NCBI GenBank assembly: GCA_963732765.1
Contig: CAVTAS010000008.1
Coordinates: forward strand, 965,780-1,029,779
Reading direction: 5' to 3'
DNA: 64,000 bases
Origin: JANYHF01 sp963732765
GTDB lineage: Bacteria > Pseudomonadota > Alphaproteobacteria > Rhizobiales > Hyphomicrobiaceae
Below, one piece after another: positions 8,375 through 17,432 of the stretch. How positions within the stretch are numbered: position 1 is the stretch's first letter; each line of letters begins with the position of its first letter. Under the pieces are notes generated by a model. The model was not told where the DNA came from, did no database searches, and saw nothing but the letters and a program-made list of their open reading frames with translations. The position numbers and the translations under genes were made by a program.

Positions 8375-8857
8375 CTATCCCTCGCTCGGAGAAATCGACA
8401 GGGCGATCAGCCGCCACGCCCCGCCAACGGACTGATACGACAAGTCAAATCCAATTCTCAGTGGTTTGGTCGGGAAGTAGCCTTTAAGGCGCAGCAGGCC
8501 TTCGGGTGCGAGTTCCGGCTCCTCGGTGAGGTGAGGCTGATAGAGCACCACCGGGGCCAGCACCACGTGTCGCTCACGGTAGCCTGCGAAGACGACACTG
8601 AGTTTCGAGGCCGGATTGATGCGCTGGAACTCCGGGGCGGCGAGCGATCGCAACACCGAGTAGTTGCCGGTAGCGTTGGCCTGATCGAGTGCGGTCATAG
8701 TCGAGTAGATCAGAAGCGACAGCTGGTAGCCATCGGGGACGGGTGGGAGAGGCGTCTCGGCGCCGGCTTGCGGGGTTGGCGTCATCAGGCCGGCCAGGAC
8801 AGCGAGGGCGAACAGCTTGCGCAGCCGGATACCGGATAAGAAGATAGTACGGATCAT
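8375..8857 (-). CDS. Secreted protein of unknown function
   Basis: A 160-residue protein from the ATG at 8857 (MIRTIFLSGIRLRKLFALAV) with a GGGGG ribosome-binding run upstream. It has a signal peptide ending near PQAGA-ET and a mature part of about 125 residues that starts PLPPVPDGYQLSLLIYSTMT and ends GGAWRLIALSISPSEG. No family was recognised. The helical start (ALDQANATGNYSVLRSLAAP) followed by alternating strands recalls small NTF2-like or SnoaL-type folds, but this is only an impression. It starts 11 bases after the stop of the trimeric autotransporter and is on the same strand, so the two are probably cotranscribed; it could be a periplasmic helper or an unrelated passenger. Confidence 0.75.
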   Translation of the reverse strand: MIRTIFLSGIRLRKLFALAVLAGLMTPTPQAGAETPLPPVPDGYQLSLLIYSTMTALDQANATGNYSVLRSLAAPEFQRINPASKLSVVFAGYRERHVVLAPVVLYQPHLTEEPELAPEGLLRLKGYFPTKPLRIGFDLSYQSVGGAWRLIALSISPSEG

Positions 8858-8868
8858 CTGTCGCCCCC

Positions 8869-10599
8869 TTACCACGTGACCGTGACACCGGCGCGTCCAC
8901 CGATCTCGCCGGTGTCGACGCCGACGGCCAGGCCTGCGCTCAGGAAGGCGTCCCTGGAGACGCGCGCCGAAAGCCCGAGGGCAAGCGCATTTGAGCTGTC
9001 GAAGTAGCCCCAGCCGGCGCTCAGCGCCAAGCGCTTGTCGGTGGGCAGCGCGGCGTTTCCGGCCATGGCGAAGGCCATCGCGATGCCCTCGGTGTTGCGC
9101 CGGGTCTGCGATTTCATGCCGGCTACGTCCGCCTTCACCTCCGCCACATCGTTCTGCACGCCCGTGATACGGTTGTCGAAATTGTTCACGGTGTTGGTGA
9201 GATTGGTGATGTTGGTGGTGTTGCCCGTGGTGCGGCGGTCGATACTGGCGATATCGGTGGTATTCTTGGTAATTCGGACCTCATGGTCGGCCAGTTCAGT
9301 GGTATGACCATCAACGGTGGTTTTCACAGCCACAATGTCCGACGCGTTCTTGGTGATGCGCACCTCGTGATCGGCGATTTGCGCGGTATGCCGGTCAGTG
9401 GTGTTTTTCACGGCGGTGATGTCGGACGTGTTCTTCGTTATGCGCACGTCGTGATCGGCAATCTGCGTCGTATGTGTGCTGACGGTTGTGGCCAGCGAGG
9501 CTATGTCGGTGGTGTTTCGGGTGGTCTGAGTCTTGAGCGCACCAATATCGATGGTATGCGTATCGACTGTCGTGCTCAGAACCGCAATATCGCCTGTGGT
9601 CTTGGCGATCTGAGTGGTGTGAGCGGTCACGGTGGTGGTCAACGCACCGATGTCCGCGGTATTCCTGGTGGTCTGGGTCTTCAGCACGCCGATGTCGGTC
9701 GTGTTGGTGCTGATGCTGGCGGTCAGCGAGGCGATTTCGCTGGTGTGCCTGGTCACCGTCGTGTTGAGCGATCCGATCCCGCTCATGATCTGGCCGCCGT
9801 CTGACGCCACATTGCCGTCGGCATCCACCGTCAGCACCTGCACCGTGCCGGCCGCCAGCGAGCCGCTCTGCTTGGCCAGACTTGCAGCGCTCACCGACCC
9901 GGGGAGCGTGTAGGTCGTGGTTGCGCCGCCGATCAGGGCCTGGTTGGCGCCGGTGGTGGTGACGCCAGTGCCGATCGCGAGCGAATTGGCGAATGCCGCG
10001 GTGGAGTTAGCGCCCAGGCTGATGGCGTTGGCGCCCGAAGCGAGCGACCCTTGTCCAATGGCCGTGGTTTGGGCGGCGATGGCGGTCGCCCCCTGGCCGA
10101 GCGCCGTGGAGCTATCCTTGGTGGCCGCTGCCGAGGCGCCCAAGGCGACCGAGAGACTGCCGGACGCCGTGGACACAGCGCCGATGGAGGTCGATTCATA
10201 GCCGTTGGCATTTGTGCCCTGGCCAATCGCAACCGAGCTTGCCCCAGCTGCCGCCGAACCCTGACCTACGGCCGTTGTGTTGTCGTCGAGGGCCTTCGAG
10301 GCCTGCCCAATTGCCGTCGACTGGCCGCCGAAGGCCTGACTGGCGGCGCCAATCGACGTGCCGTTCGATCCCAGAACTCTGGCGCTCTGGCCAACGGCGG
10401 TGGCGCTGGTGGTCGAAGCCGATGTCGAATCGCCAATGGCGGTGGCTTGCAGGCCGCTGGCGACGGCATTGAGCCCGCACACCGTGGAACCTACTCCGGT
10501 CCCTTGCCCGCAGGCCTGGGCATGGGCCGAGTCCGGCAAGGCAAAGCAGAACAGACTGAGGCCGGCCCCGGCCACGATAGTGCAAAGACGCATACGCAT
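8869..10599 (-). CDS. YadA-like trimeric autotransporter adhesin
   Basis: Surface adhesin of 576 residues with complete architecture. A signal peptide (1-27, ending DSAHA) comes first. A left-handed beta-roll head at about 45-225 is built of 14-15-residue repeats such as QSTAIGQASKALDDNTTAVG. A neck/connector at about 226-275 includes TVQVLTVDADGNV. The coiled-coil stalk at about 277-505 is made of 14-residue units of the form N/H-T-x-x-I-x-x-(L/V). The YadA anchor occupies about 505-576 (GIAMAFAMAGNAALP, then the final strands) and ends in TVTW, with the aromatic last residue used for outer-membrane assembly. Three copies of the unit pair HTTQIADHDVRITK plus a 14-mer stand close to each other. 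The protein trimerises in the outer membrane. It is divergent from dgoK. Confidence 0.93.
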   Translation of the reverse strand: MRMRLCTIVAGAGLSLFCFALPDSAHAQACGQGTGVGSTVCGLNAVASGLQATAIGDSTSASTTSATAVGQSARVLGSNGTSIGAASQAFGGQSTAIGQASKALDDNTTAVGQGSAAAGASSVAIGQGTNANGYESTSIGAVSTASGSLSVALGASAAATKDSSTALGQGATAIAAQTTAIGQGSLASGANAISLGANSTAAFANSLAIGTGVTTTGANQALIGGATTTYTLPGSVSAASLAKQSGSLAAGTVQVLTVDADGNVASDGGQIMSGIGSLNTTVTRHTSEIASLTASISTNTTDIGVLKTQTTRNTADIGALTTTVTAHTTQIAKTTGDIAVLSTTVDTHTIDIGALKTQTTRNTTDIASLATTVSTHTTQIADHDVRITKNTSDITAVKNTTDRHTAQIADHEVRITKNASDIVAVKTTVDGHTTELADHEVRITKNTTDIASIDRRTTGNTTNITNLTNTVNNFDNRITGVQNDVAEVKADVAGMKSQTRRNTEGIAMAFAMAGNAALPTDKRLALSAGWGYFDSSNALALGLSARVSRDAFLSAGLAVGVDTGEIGGRAGVTVTW

Positions 10600-10804
10600 G
10601 TCGACCCCGTTACGCAGAACTGATGGTTGTGGAGCGCTCCCGAGCCTCGCAGCCAGATTGCGCCTTTAAGAAATACAACTAAAAGTTGCCGCAATATCCC
10701 TAACAACCGATTAACGTCGGTACGATTGTTCAATCCGGAGGCTTGGCGCGTTGCACCATGGATATGCTAGGGCTGCGCGACGCAGTCATTGAGAGGCGCC
10801 ACCC

Positions 10805-11713
10805 ATGACCCCGGCCTTTATCGCGCTCGATTGGGGAACGACCAGTTTTCGCGCCTATCTGGTGGCGGCCGATGGGGCTGTGCTGGAAACCCGCGCCGAT
10901 GCCGGCGGCATTTTGTCGATCACGGACAGAGCCTTCGAGGCAGCGTTCGAAAAACACCTCGCGGGCTGGGACGCCGCGCTTCCGGTGCTGGCCTCCGGCA
11001 TGATCACCAGCCGCCAGGGCTGGATCGAGGTGCCCTATGCTACGGCGCCGGCAGGGCTTGCCGAATTGGCCGGCGCGGCACGCCGCATCCGCACGGTTGG
11101 CGGCCGCGACATCCTGTTCGTACCCGGAGTATCGTATCGCGCCGACACCGGCATCCCCGACGTCATCCGCGGCGAGGAGACACAAATCCTCGGTGCCTCG
11201 GACAGCAGCGACGGCATGTTCGTCACCCGCGGCACGCACTGCAAATGGATCGAGGCCAAGGGCGGCCGCATCGAGCGCTTCGCCACGTTCATGACCGGCG
11301 AGATGTTCGCGGTGCTCAAAGATCACAGTATTCTCGGCCGGTTGATGACGGGCGGAGAGACCGGCGGCGACGGCTTCGTGCGCGGCGTGAAAGCCGGCCT
11401 CAACGAGCGCGACGGCAGCGGCGGGCTGCTGCACGTTCTATTCAGTACGCGGACGCTTGGCTTGTTCGACGAACTTGCCGGCGATCAGATCGCGCCCTAT
11501 CTCTCGGGCCTGTTGCTCGGCGCCGAGATTGCCGGTGCGCGCGCCATGTTCGCGCCGGGCACACGGCCGATCTCGGTCATCGGGGCGCCCGCTTTGGCCG
11601 GCCCCTTCACACACGCGTTGAAACTCGCCGGATTGAACAGCCAGCTTGCGCCCGCCGATGCTGCGGTACGCGGCCTGGCCAAGATCGGCCAACAAACCGG
11701 AGTGATCTCATGA
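10805..11713 (+). CDS. dgoK: 2-dehydro-3-deoxygalactonokinase
   Basis: Kinase of the De Ley-Doudoroff galactonate pathway, phosphorylating 2-dehydro-3-deoxy-D-galactonate at C6. It is 302 residues long, normal for DgoK. The nucleotide-binding start FIALDWGTTSFRAYLV, the motif DVIRGEETQILGA, the stretch FVTRGTHCKWIEAKGGRIER and FMTGEMFAVLKDHSILG are all family-typical. The ATG at 10805 has GAGAGGCG upstream. The stop overlaps the dgoA start in an ATGA arrangement, so the two are translationally coupled. No galactonate dehydratase or transporter is in the window. Confidence 0.95.
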   Translation: MTPAFIALDWGTTSFRAYLVAADGAVLETRADAGGILSITDRAFEAAFEKHLAGWDAALPVLASGMITSRQGWIEVPYATAPAGLAELAGAARRIRTVGGRDILFVPGVSYRADTGIPDVIRGEETQILGASDSSDGMFVTRGTHCKWIEAKGGRIERFATFMTGEMFAVLKDHSILGRLMTGGETGGDGFVRGVKAGLNERDGSGGLLHVLFSTRTLGLFDELAGDQIAPYLSGLLLGAEIAGARAMFAPGTRPISVIGAPALAGPFTHALKLAGLNSQLAPADAAVRGLAKIGQQTGVIS

Positions 11714-12351
11714 CGTTCGACGACGCGCTTGCCGCTTGCGGCCTGGTTGCCATCTTGCGGGGTGTGCAACCCGGCGAAGCGGTCGCCATCGGCGATGCCC
11801 TGGCGAGCGCCGGCATCCGCATCCTGGAAGTGCCGCTGAACTCGCCCGATCCCTTTGCCTCGATCGCCGCGCTGGCAAAATCCGCTAACGGACGGTTCCT
11901 GGTCGGGGCGGGCACCGTGCTGAAGCCGGAGCAGGCCGATCTGCTGCATGCAGCGGGCGGGACGCTGTGTGTATCGCCCGACGGCAATCGGGACGTGATT
12001 GCGCGCGCGGTGAAACTCGGGCTGCTGCCACTGCCCGGCGTGTTCACCCCGACCGAAGCCTTCGCAGCCATCCGCGCCGGAGCGACCTATCTGAAGCTGT
12101 TCCCCGCCGAGGCCGCCAGCCCAGTTGTACTGAAGGCTTGGCGCGCCGTGCTGCCTGGCAACGTTCATGTTTTGCCTGTCGGCGGAATATCGGCGGGCAA
12201 CATGCGCGCGTGGCTTGACGCCGGGGCCGCCGGTTTCGGCATCGGGTCGAGCCTTTTCAAGCCCGGCGACACACCGAAGGATGTGGCGGCCAAGGCCATG
12301 GCGCTGGTGGCAGCCTGGGAAACGGCGAAAGGGATGGGCGTGCAAGTATAG
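11710..12351 (+). CDS. dgoA: 2-dehydro-3-deoxy-6-phosphogalactonate aldolase
   Basis: Class I KDPG/KDPGal aldolase of 213 residues. It splits the DgoK product into pyruvate and glyceraldehyde-3-phosphate. Motifs seen: LVAILRGVQPGEAVAIGDAL (the Arg of the substrate site), RILEVPLNSPDP (catalytic Glu), LVGAGTVLKPEQ, and the Schiff-base lysine in ATYLKLFPAEAASP. The C-terminal phosphate site is PVGGISAGNMRAWLDAGAAG. The ATG at 11710 overlaps the dgoK stop by four bases. The EVPLNSP signature favours DgoA over Eda. Confidence 0.95.
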   Translation: MTFDDALAACGLVAILRGVQPGEAVAIGDALASAGIRILEVPLNSPDPFASIAALAKSANGRFLVGAGTVLKPEQADLLHAAGGTLCVSPDGNRDVIARAVKLGLLPLPGVFTPTEAFAAIRAGATYLKLFPAEAASPVVLKAWRAVLPGNVHVLPVGGISAGNMRAWLDAGAAGFGIGSSLFKPGDTPKDVAAKAMALVAAWETAKGMGVQV

Positions 12352-12515
12352 TTGCTAAGGGCCGGCCGCGAGGCCCCGGCTGAGGTCGTGCGCTGCCGAT
12401 TGTGGCACGGGATGCTCGTTCGGCGATGATTTGTCACCGCCGCGAAGGTCGCACGCCTCTTACCGCCAGCCCATAGCATCTACACAATTCCCACCGGTGT
12501 GCTAACACCCCGCCT

Positions 12516-13880
12516 ATGACCACAACCACCGCCCCCAAACGGCCCCGCGCCGCTGCCCGCAAATCCGCCCCCAAAGTCTCGTTTGTCTCGCTCGGCTGCC
12601 CCAAGGCGCTGGTGGACTCGGAACGCATCATCTCCAAACTGCGCGCCGAGGGCTACGCCGTCTCGGGCGACCACGCCGGGGCCGACGTCGTCGTCGTCAA
12701 CACCTGCGGCTTCCTCGACAGCGCCAAGCAGGAGAGCCTGGACGCCATCGGCGAGGCCATGGCCGAGAACGGCAAGGTGATCGTGACCGGCTGCTTTGGG
12801 GTCGAGAACGAGCGCATCCTCAAGGCCTATCCCGGCGTGCTCGCCGTTACCGGCCCGCATCAATACGAGCAGGTGGTGAGCGAGGTGCACAAGGCCGTGC
12901 CGCCAATGCACGACCCCAAGTACGACCTGATCCCGCCGCAGGGCATCAAGCTGACGCCGCGCCACTACGCCTATTTGAAGATCTCCGAAGGCTGCAACAA
13001 CCGCTGCTCGTTCTGCATCATCCCGCAGCTGCGCGGCGATCTGGTCTCGCGCCCCGCCGCCAGCGTCATGGCCGAAGCCGAGCGGCTAGTGAAGGCGGGC
13101 GTCAAGGAGCTGCTGGTGATCTCGCAGGACACCAGCGCCTATGGCGTCGATATCAAATACGCCGAAAGCCCGTGGCGCGGATCGCCTTTGAAGGCGAAGT
13201 TCTACGATCTCGCCGCCGCGCTGGGCGATCTCGGCGCCTGGATCCGGCTGCACTACGTCTATCCGTACCCGCATGTCGACGCCGCGATCGAGCTGATGGC
13301 GGCGGGTAAGGTGCTGCCCTACCTGGACATCCCGTTCCAGCATGCGAGCCCATCGGTGCTGAAGGCGATGAAACGCCCGGCCCATGCGGAAAAGACGCTG
13401 GACCGCATCGCGGCTTGGCGGCGCGTGTGCCCGGACTTAGCGATCCGCTCGACCTTCATCGTCGGTTTCCCTGGCGAGACGGAGGCGGATTTCCAGCTGC
13501 TGCTCGATTGGCTGGCCGAGGCGCGGCTGACGCGCGTGGGCTGCTTCAAGTACGAGAACGTCGATGGCGCGCCGTCCAAGGCGCTGGGCGAGCAGGTGCC
13601 GCAAGAGGTGAAGGAGGAGCGCTGGCACCGCTTCATGCAGGCGCAGCAGAAGATCAGCGCGGCGATCCTGGAGGACAAGATCGGGCAGCGAGATCGATGT
13701 GCTGATCGATACCGTGGATGACGAGCGCGCGGTGGGCCGGTCTACGCGGATGCGCCGGAGATCGATGGGTCGGTGATCCTGGAGGACGAGACCGAAGTGA
13801 AGCCCGGGGACATGGTGCGGGTGACGGTCACGGATGCGACGGCTTATGATTTGTATGGGGAGCGGGTGCTGGGCGGATAA
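12516..13880 (+). CDS. rimO: Ribosomal protein uS12 methylthiotransferase RimO (two compensating frameshifts)
   Basis: Radical-SAM enzyme that methylthiolates Asp of ribosomal protein uS12. The N-terminal UPF0004 domain shows three cluster cysteines (SLGCPKALVDSE, NTCGFLDSAKQE, VTGCFGVEN). The radical SAM motif is CNNRCSFCIIP, and a C-terminal TRAM domain follows. The frame from 12516 meets a stop at 13719-13721 after an odd tail. Reading past a +1 step near 13684 gives EIDVLIDTVDDERAVGRS, and a -1 step near 13742 gives YADAPEIDGSVILEDETEV and ends LYGERVLGG at 13880. The two steps cancel: 13880 is in frame with 12516 and the total, about 454 residues, is normal for RimO. Local sequence error is more likely than inactivation. 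Confidence 0.9.
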
Positions 13881-14507
13881 GTCTTCGCTGCCCCGCAGTG
13901 TTACGGGGACGATGTTTGCTACGCGAGCTCCGGCGATTGGACATGGCTGTGCCCTGACCGAACCCTGGTTCGAACCCTCCGGGGACGAATGGGCGGTGCG
14001 GGGTCGCCGAATGCCGCGAAATTTTGTAATGAAAGGCGGCATCCGGCCACCCCGCCTGCGTTTTCTGATCCCTGAGTCGCCACGTTACCTATGGGCTGCT
14101 CCACTCCCAGGCGTCTCACCCCAGGAGGACGACGGCGGGCAGTAAAATGGGGACAGTTCAGTTATTTCTGGAACCCTATCGATCATAGCGACCGGCTGTG
14201 CAGAGAAATAGTTGAACTGTCCCCGTTTTACTGCGGCACCCGGCCCAGGTCGCTGCCCTTCCCCTTAAGATCGAGACGCCCTTGAGCGCATTCCCGTAGA
14301 AGTAGGTGAGAGGGCTGTAGTATATAATTGCTGAGTTGTGAAATTGTTTTTGAATGGGGTCGATGGGGGTGTTTTTACTTGGGCGTTGCTGATGAATTTA
14401 TGACCGGCCTAGGGTCGCAGAGGCTGCATCGGGAGCCGTATTGCGACCCGTAACAGTCCTCCGAATCCGACCAACCGCGATTCCATTGGGCGACTTGTTC
14501 CAGATCA
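13881..14507. other. Gene-free stretch holding one long inverted repeat
   Basis: No convincing gene. Open frames here lack family motifs. The only strong structure is the inverted repeat at 14141-14232. The last 200 bases are less GC-rich and could hold the promoter of the hydrolase at 14508. Confidence 0.6.
14141..14232. repeat. Inverted repeat, arms of about 30 bp
   Basis: AGTAAAATGGGGACAGTTCA.. at 14141 is mirrored by ..TTGAACTGTCCCCGTTTTAC ending at 14232, with about 28 of 30 positions pairing and a 30-bp middle. The GGGGACAGTTCA arm looks like the ends of small non-autonomous mobile or REP-type elements. No transposase is linked to it here. Confidence 0.75.
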
Positions 14508-15719
14508 ATGGATGATCCGCCAGCTGATGCTGTTGTCTTGTTGTCAGCCATACCAGTCGAGGCGGCAGTGGACGAAAAGGCAACAGGGACATTCTCCAGT
14601 CACACCTTTGCAGGAAGAGCGGGGCACGCCATGTTGCTCGTTGTGTCGATCTTGCTGGTCTCGGTCCTTGGCTTGGGCGGCTTTCTGCTGGCGTGGAGTC
14701 CCGGAACACTGCGGCCCTTCCTTGATGCAAACGGGAGGGTGCTACCTGGCAGTATCTCTGAGAAAGTTCACGTAACCATCAATGGTATTGCGCAGGGGAT
14801 GATCATCCGCAGCCGGGATGCAACTAACCCGGTTCTCTTGTTTCTGCATGGCGGACCAGGCATGCCTGAGTATTTCCTGACTGACCGCTATCTCACGGGC
14901 CTCGAAGAGGATTTCACTGTCGTCTGGTGGGATCAGCGCGGCGCCGGTATCTCCTACAATTCCGCCATCCCGCCGGAAACGATGACGGTCCCGCAGTTGA
15001 TCGCGGACACGGTGGAGGTGACGAACTATTTGCGTCGCCGTTTTGGGCAGGACAAAATCTATCTTCTTGGCCACTCCTGGGGCAGCTTCCTTGGCATTCA
15101 GGTGGCCGCCGCTGCGCCACAATTGTATCACGCCTATATCGGCATGGGGCAGGTGACCTGGCAGCTCAAATCCGAGCGGCTGGCCTATGAGTATATGCTT
15201 CAGGAATACAGGGCAAAGGGCAACTCGGCCATGGTGGGCAAACTCGAAGCCGCCCCGGTCACTATGTCGGGCCCGTTGCCAGCCGCTTATATGGCGCTGC
15301 GCGACGACGCGATGCACCGCCTTGGCGTGGGCACGACACGTGACATGAATTCTGTGATTACCGGCATGTTTCTCGCGTCATTGCAGTGCACGGCCTACAC
15401 CTTGAGTGAAAAGCTCAACATCTGGCGCGGGAAGGCGTTCTCCAGGCGTATGTTGTGGGACACTGTCATCGCGACCGATCTGACCAGCAAGATCACCAAG
15501 CTTGACCTCCCGGTGTATTTCTGGGTCGGCGCGTACGACTACACAACCTCGTACCGTGAGGCGAAATCCTACTTCGAGAAACTGAGCGCACCGCGAAAAG
15601 GGTTCTACACGTTCGCCAACTCCGCCCATAGCCCGCTCTTCGAAGAACCTGAAAAAGCGCGGAAGATCTTGCGTGAGGATGTTCTGATAGGAACAACCAA
15701 GCTTGCCGACACTAGGTAA
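14508..15719 (+). CDS. Membrane-anchored alpha/beta hydrolase (proline iminopeptidase-like)
   Basis: A 403-residue serine hydrolase. One transmembrane helix near residues 40-62 (AMLLVVSILLVSVLGLGGFL) anchors it. The hydrolase core shows the oxyanion motif LLFLHGGPGMPEYF, the WWDQRGAGIS turn typical of S33 peptidases, the nucleophile elbow YLLGHSWGSFLG, and a late catalytic His in FANSAHSPLFEEP; the acid is probably in FWVGAYDYTTS. The S33 family removes N-terminal proline or cleaves related amides and esters. The next gene on the same strand, a secreted amidohydrolase, starts 43 bp on. Both are metal- or serine-dependent hydrolases that might act on exported peptides or imported antibiotics, but the substrate is unknown. 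Confidence 0.85.
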   Translation: MDDPPADAVVLLSAIPVEAAVDEKATGTFSSHTFAGRAGHAMLLVVSILLVSVLGLGGFLLAWSPGTLRPFLDANGRVLPGSISEKVHVTINGIAQGMIIRSRDATNPVLLFLHGGPGMPEYFLTDRYLTGLEEDFTVVWWDQRGAGISYNSAIPPETMTVPQLIADTVEVTNYLRRRFGQDKIYLLGHSWGSFLGIQVAAAAPQLYHAYIGMGQVTWQLKSERLAYEYMLQEYRAKGNSAMVGKLEAAPVTMSGPLPAAYMALRDDAMHRLGVGTTRDMNSVITGMFLASLQCTAYTLSEKLNIWRGKAFSRRMLWDTVIATDLTSKITKLDLPVYFWVGAYDYTTSYREAKSYFEKLSAPRKGFYTFANSAHSPLFEEPEKARKILREDVLIGTTKLADTR

Positions 15720-15762
15720 TCCCGCAAGGCCATATTAGCGGTGTACATGGGAAGCCAACGCG

Positions 15763-17196
15763 ATGAAACCAACTCACTCATTGATTTTTGTTCTCATACT
15801 TGCGGTACTTCAGGGCGTCACCTGCGACGTGCGAGCGGACACAATTCTCCGCAACGCTAATATCATCGACTTGGAATCCGGCGCCACTAGCATAGCGCGC
15901 GACATTTTTGTTCGGGGCGGCAAGATCGCCTCCGTCGAACCCACCTCAGGATCACGACCCGACGGCGTAGTCATCTACGACGCGACCGGAAAATTTATAG
16001 TGCCAGGCTTGTGGGATGCCCACGTCCATATCTTCAGCAGCCCCGAAGAACATGAGACGGCTTTCGGCATGTATCTTCTGAATGGTGTCACCGGCATTCG
16101 CGACATGGGCGCCCTGTTGACACTCGATCAACAGAAGCAGATTGCGGCGCGGGTTGAAGCAGGCGAAACTCTTGGCCCGCGTGTAATTCTATCAGGCGCG
16201 TGGATCGATGCGTTCCCCGGCTCCTGGCCCGGCATGTTTCTCGCCGATACGCCGGCGCAAGGGCGCGCCCGCGTTGACGAAATCGCCGATCAGGGATGGT
16301 CCGCCGCCAAATCCTATTCCATGCTGGCCGAGGACACCTATCTCGCGATTGCCGGTGAGGCCAAAAAGCAGCGCATAGCCTTGGTTGGTCACATTCCGGA
16401 GTCCGTGATGCTCCCTACGGCCATCGGCGCCGGGCAAAACGGCATGGAACATTTCGGGCGCATCACCAAGGCCTGCTCCACGCAGGAAGCAGCGATGATC
16501 GATAGGGTCAAGTCGGCCTTGGCGTCGAAGGACCCGCGCAGCGCCATGATTGCGGAGATGGCAACCCACAACAAGATCGTGCTGGAGACGTGGAACAAAA
16601 GATTGTGCGATCAGGTGTTGGCAAAGATGGCGTCAGCCAGGATGCATGTCACGCCAACCCTGATTGTTTCGGATTTCTATGTTGGCAAGAGACCCGCTGC
16701 CAGCGACATCCGGATGCGCACTCTGCCTGCCGCCGTGCGCGCGGCGTGGGGCAAGCCGGATTTTCGGCTGGATGCCATGACGGACGAATTGAAGGCTATT
16801 GCTGCCACGTCCATTGCGCTGGACTGGAAGACGTTCAAGCTCGCCCATGATGCTGGCGTTCCCATTGTAGCCGGCACCGACGCATCTTTTGCCAACCCAT
16901 TCATCTTCCACGGCTTCTCATTGTTGGACGAGCTTGATCGCTATATCGAGATTGGGCTGTCGCCGCGTCAGGCGCTGTACACCGCAATAGTCGCGCCACC
17001 CCGATTTTTTGGGCTTCCAGACCAGGACGGAACGATTGCGTCTGGCCGCCGCGCCGACCTCGTCATTCTGGACGCTAACCCGCTCCACCGTCTCGCCACG
17101 CTGCGAACGCCTCGGGCGGTCGTGGTAAGCGGCAGGATGCTGGATCGAGCGGCCCTCGATAAGATGCTGGAAGGCCTGCAAGTCCGGGCGCGCTAA
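15763..17196 (+). CDS. Secreted amidohydrolase-family protein
   Basis: A 477-residue metal-dependent hydrolase with a signal peptide (cleavage near DVRA-DT). The amidohydrolase superfamily pattern is complete: the N-terminal beta-sandwich TILRNANIIDLESGATSIAR, the metal-binding HxH in GLWDAHVHIFSS, further ligands in VGHIPES and MEHFGR, the active-site Asp in IVAGTDASFANPF, and the closing strand DGTIASGRRADLVILDANPL. It resembles imidazolonepropionase- or prolidase-like (Xaa-Pro dipeptidase, organophosphate-acting) members. It starts 43 bp after the alpha/beta hydrolase, with GGAAG upstream of its ATG. Confidence 0.88.
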   Translation: MKPTHSLIFVLILAVLQGVTCDVRADTILRNANIIDLESGATSIARDIFVRGGKIASVEPTSGSRPDGVVIYDATGKFIVPGLWDAHVHIFSSPEEHETAFGMYLLNGVTGIRDMGALLTLDQQKQIAARVEAGETLGPRVILSGAWIDAFPGSWPGMFLADTPAQGRARVDEIADQGWSAAKSYSMLAEDTYLAIAGEAKKQRIALVGHIPESVMLPTAIGAGQNGMEHFGRITKACSTQEAAMIDRVKSALASKDPRSAMIAEMATHNKIVLETWNKRLCDQVLAKMASARMHVTPTLIVSDFYVGKRPAASDIRMRTLPAAVRAAWGKPDFRLDAMTDELKAIAATSIALDWKTFKLAHDAGVPIVAGTDASFANPFIFHGFSLLDELDRYIEIGLSPRQALYTAIVAPPRFFGLPDQDGTIASGRRADLVILDANPLHRLATLRTPRAVVVSGRMLDRAALDKMLEGLQVRAR

Positions 17197-17364
17197 GAAC
17201 CTTGGATTGCCGTGAGTGGACCAGCAGCCGTCTGGTCGTGGTGCAGGGCGGCAGGGAACGTCATGGTCATTCGATGTTCCAGCGGAACGTGTGCCAATAG
17301 CTTGGTCCGCTCCAGCCCGCAGCCGACAATCACAAACACGCCTGCCGCCGCACCCCCAAATACA

Positions 17365-17405
17365 ACAAACCCCCGCAAGGCCCGGATGGCCCCGCGAGGG
17401 TTTGT
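17365..17405. terminator. Stem-loop between converging genes
   Basis: ACAAACCCCCGC pairs with GCGAGGGTTTGT (one mismatch) around a GGCC-rich loop. It sits between the stops of the amidohydrolase (+) and the LysM lipoprotein (-), so it may serve both. No strong U-tract follows. Confidence 0.6.
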
Positions 17406-17432
17406 CGCGCAGTGCCCCAAATTAGGCTTTCA

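Noticed and set aside
13960..13990. GGTTCGAACCC, resembling a tRNA T-loop
   Set aside because: The flanking bases do not form a T-stem on either strand and no acceptor or anticodon arm fits.
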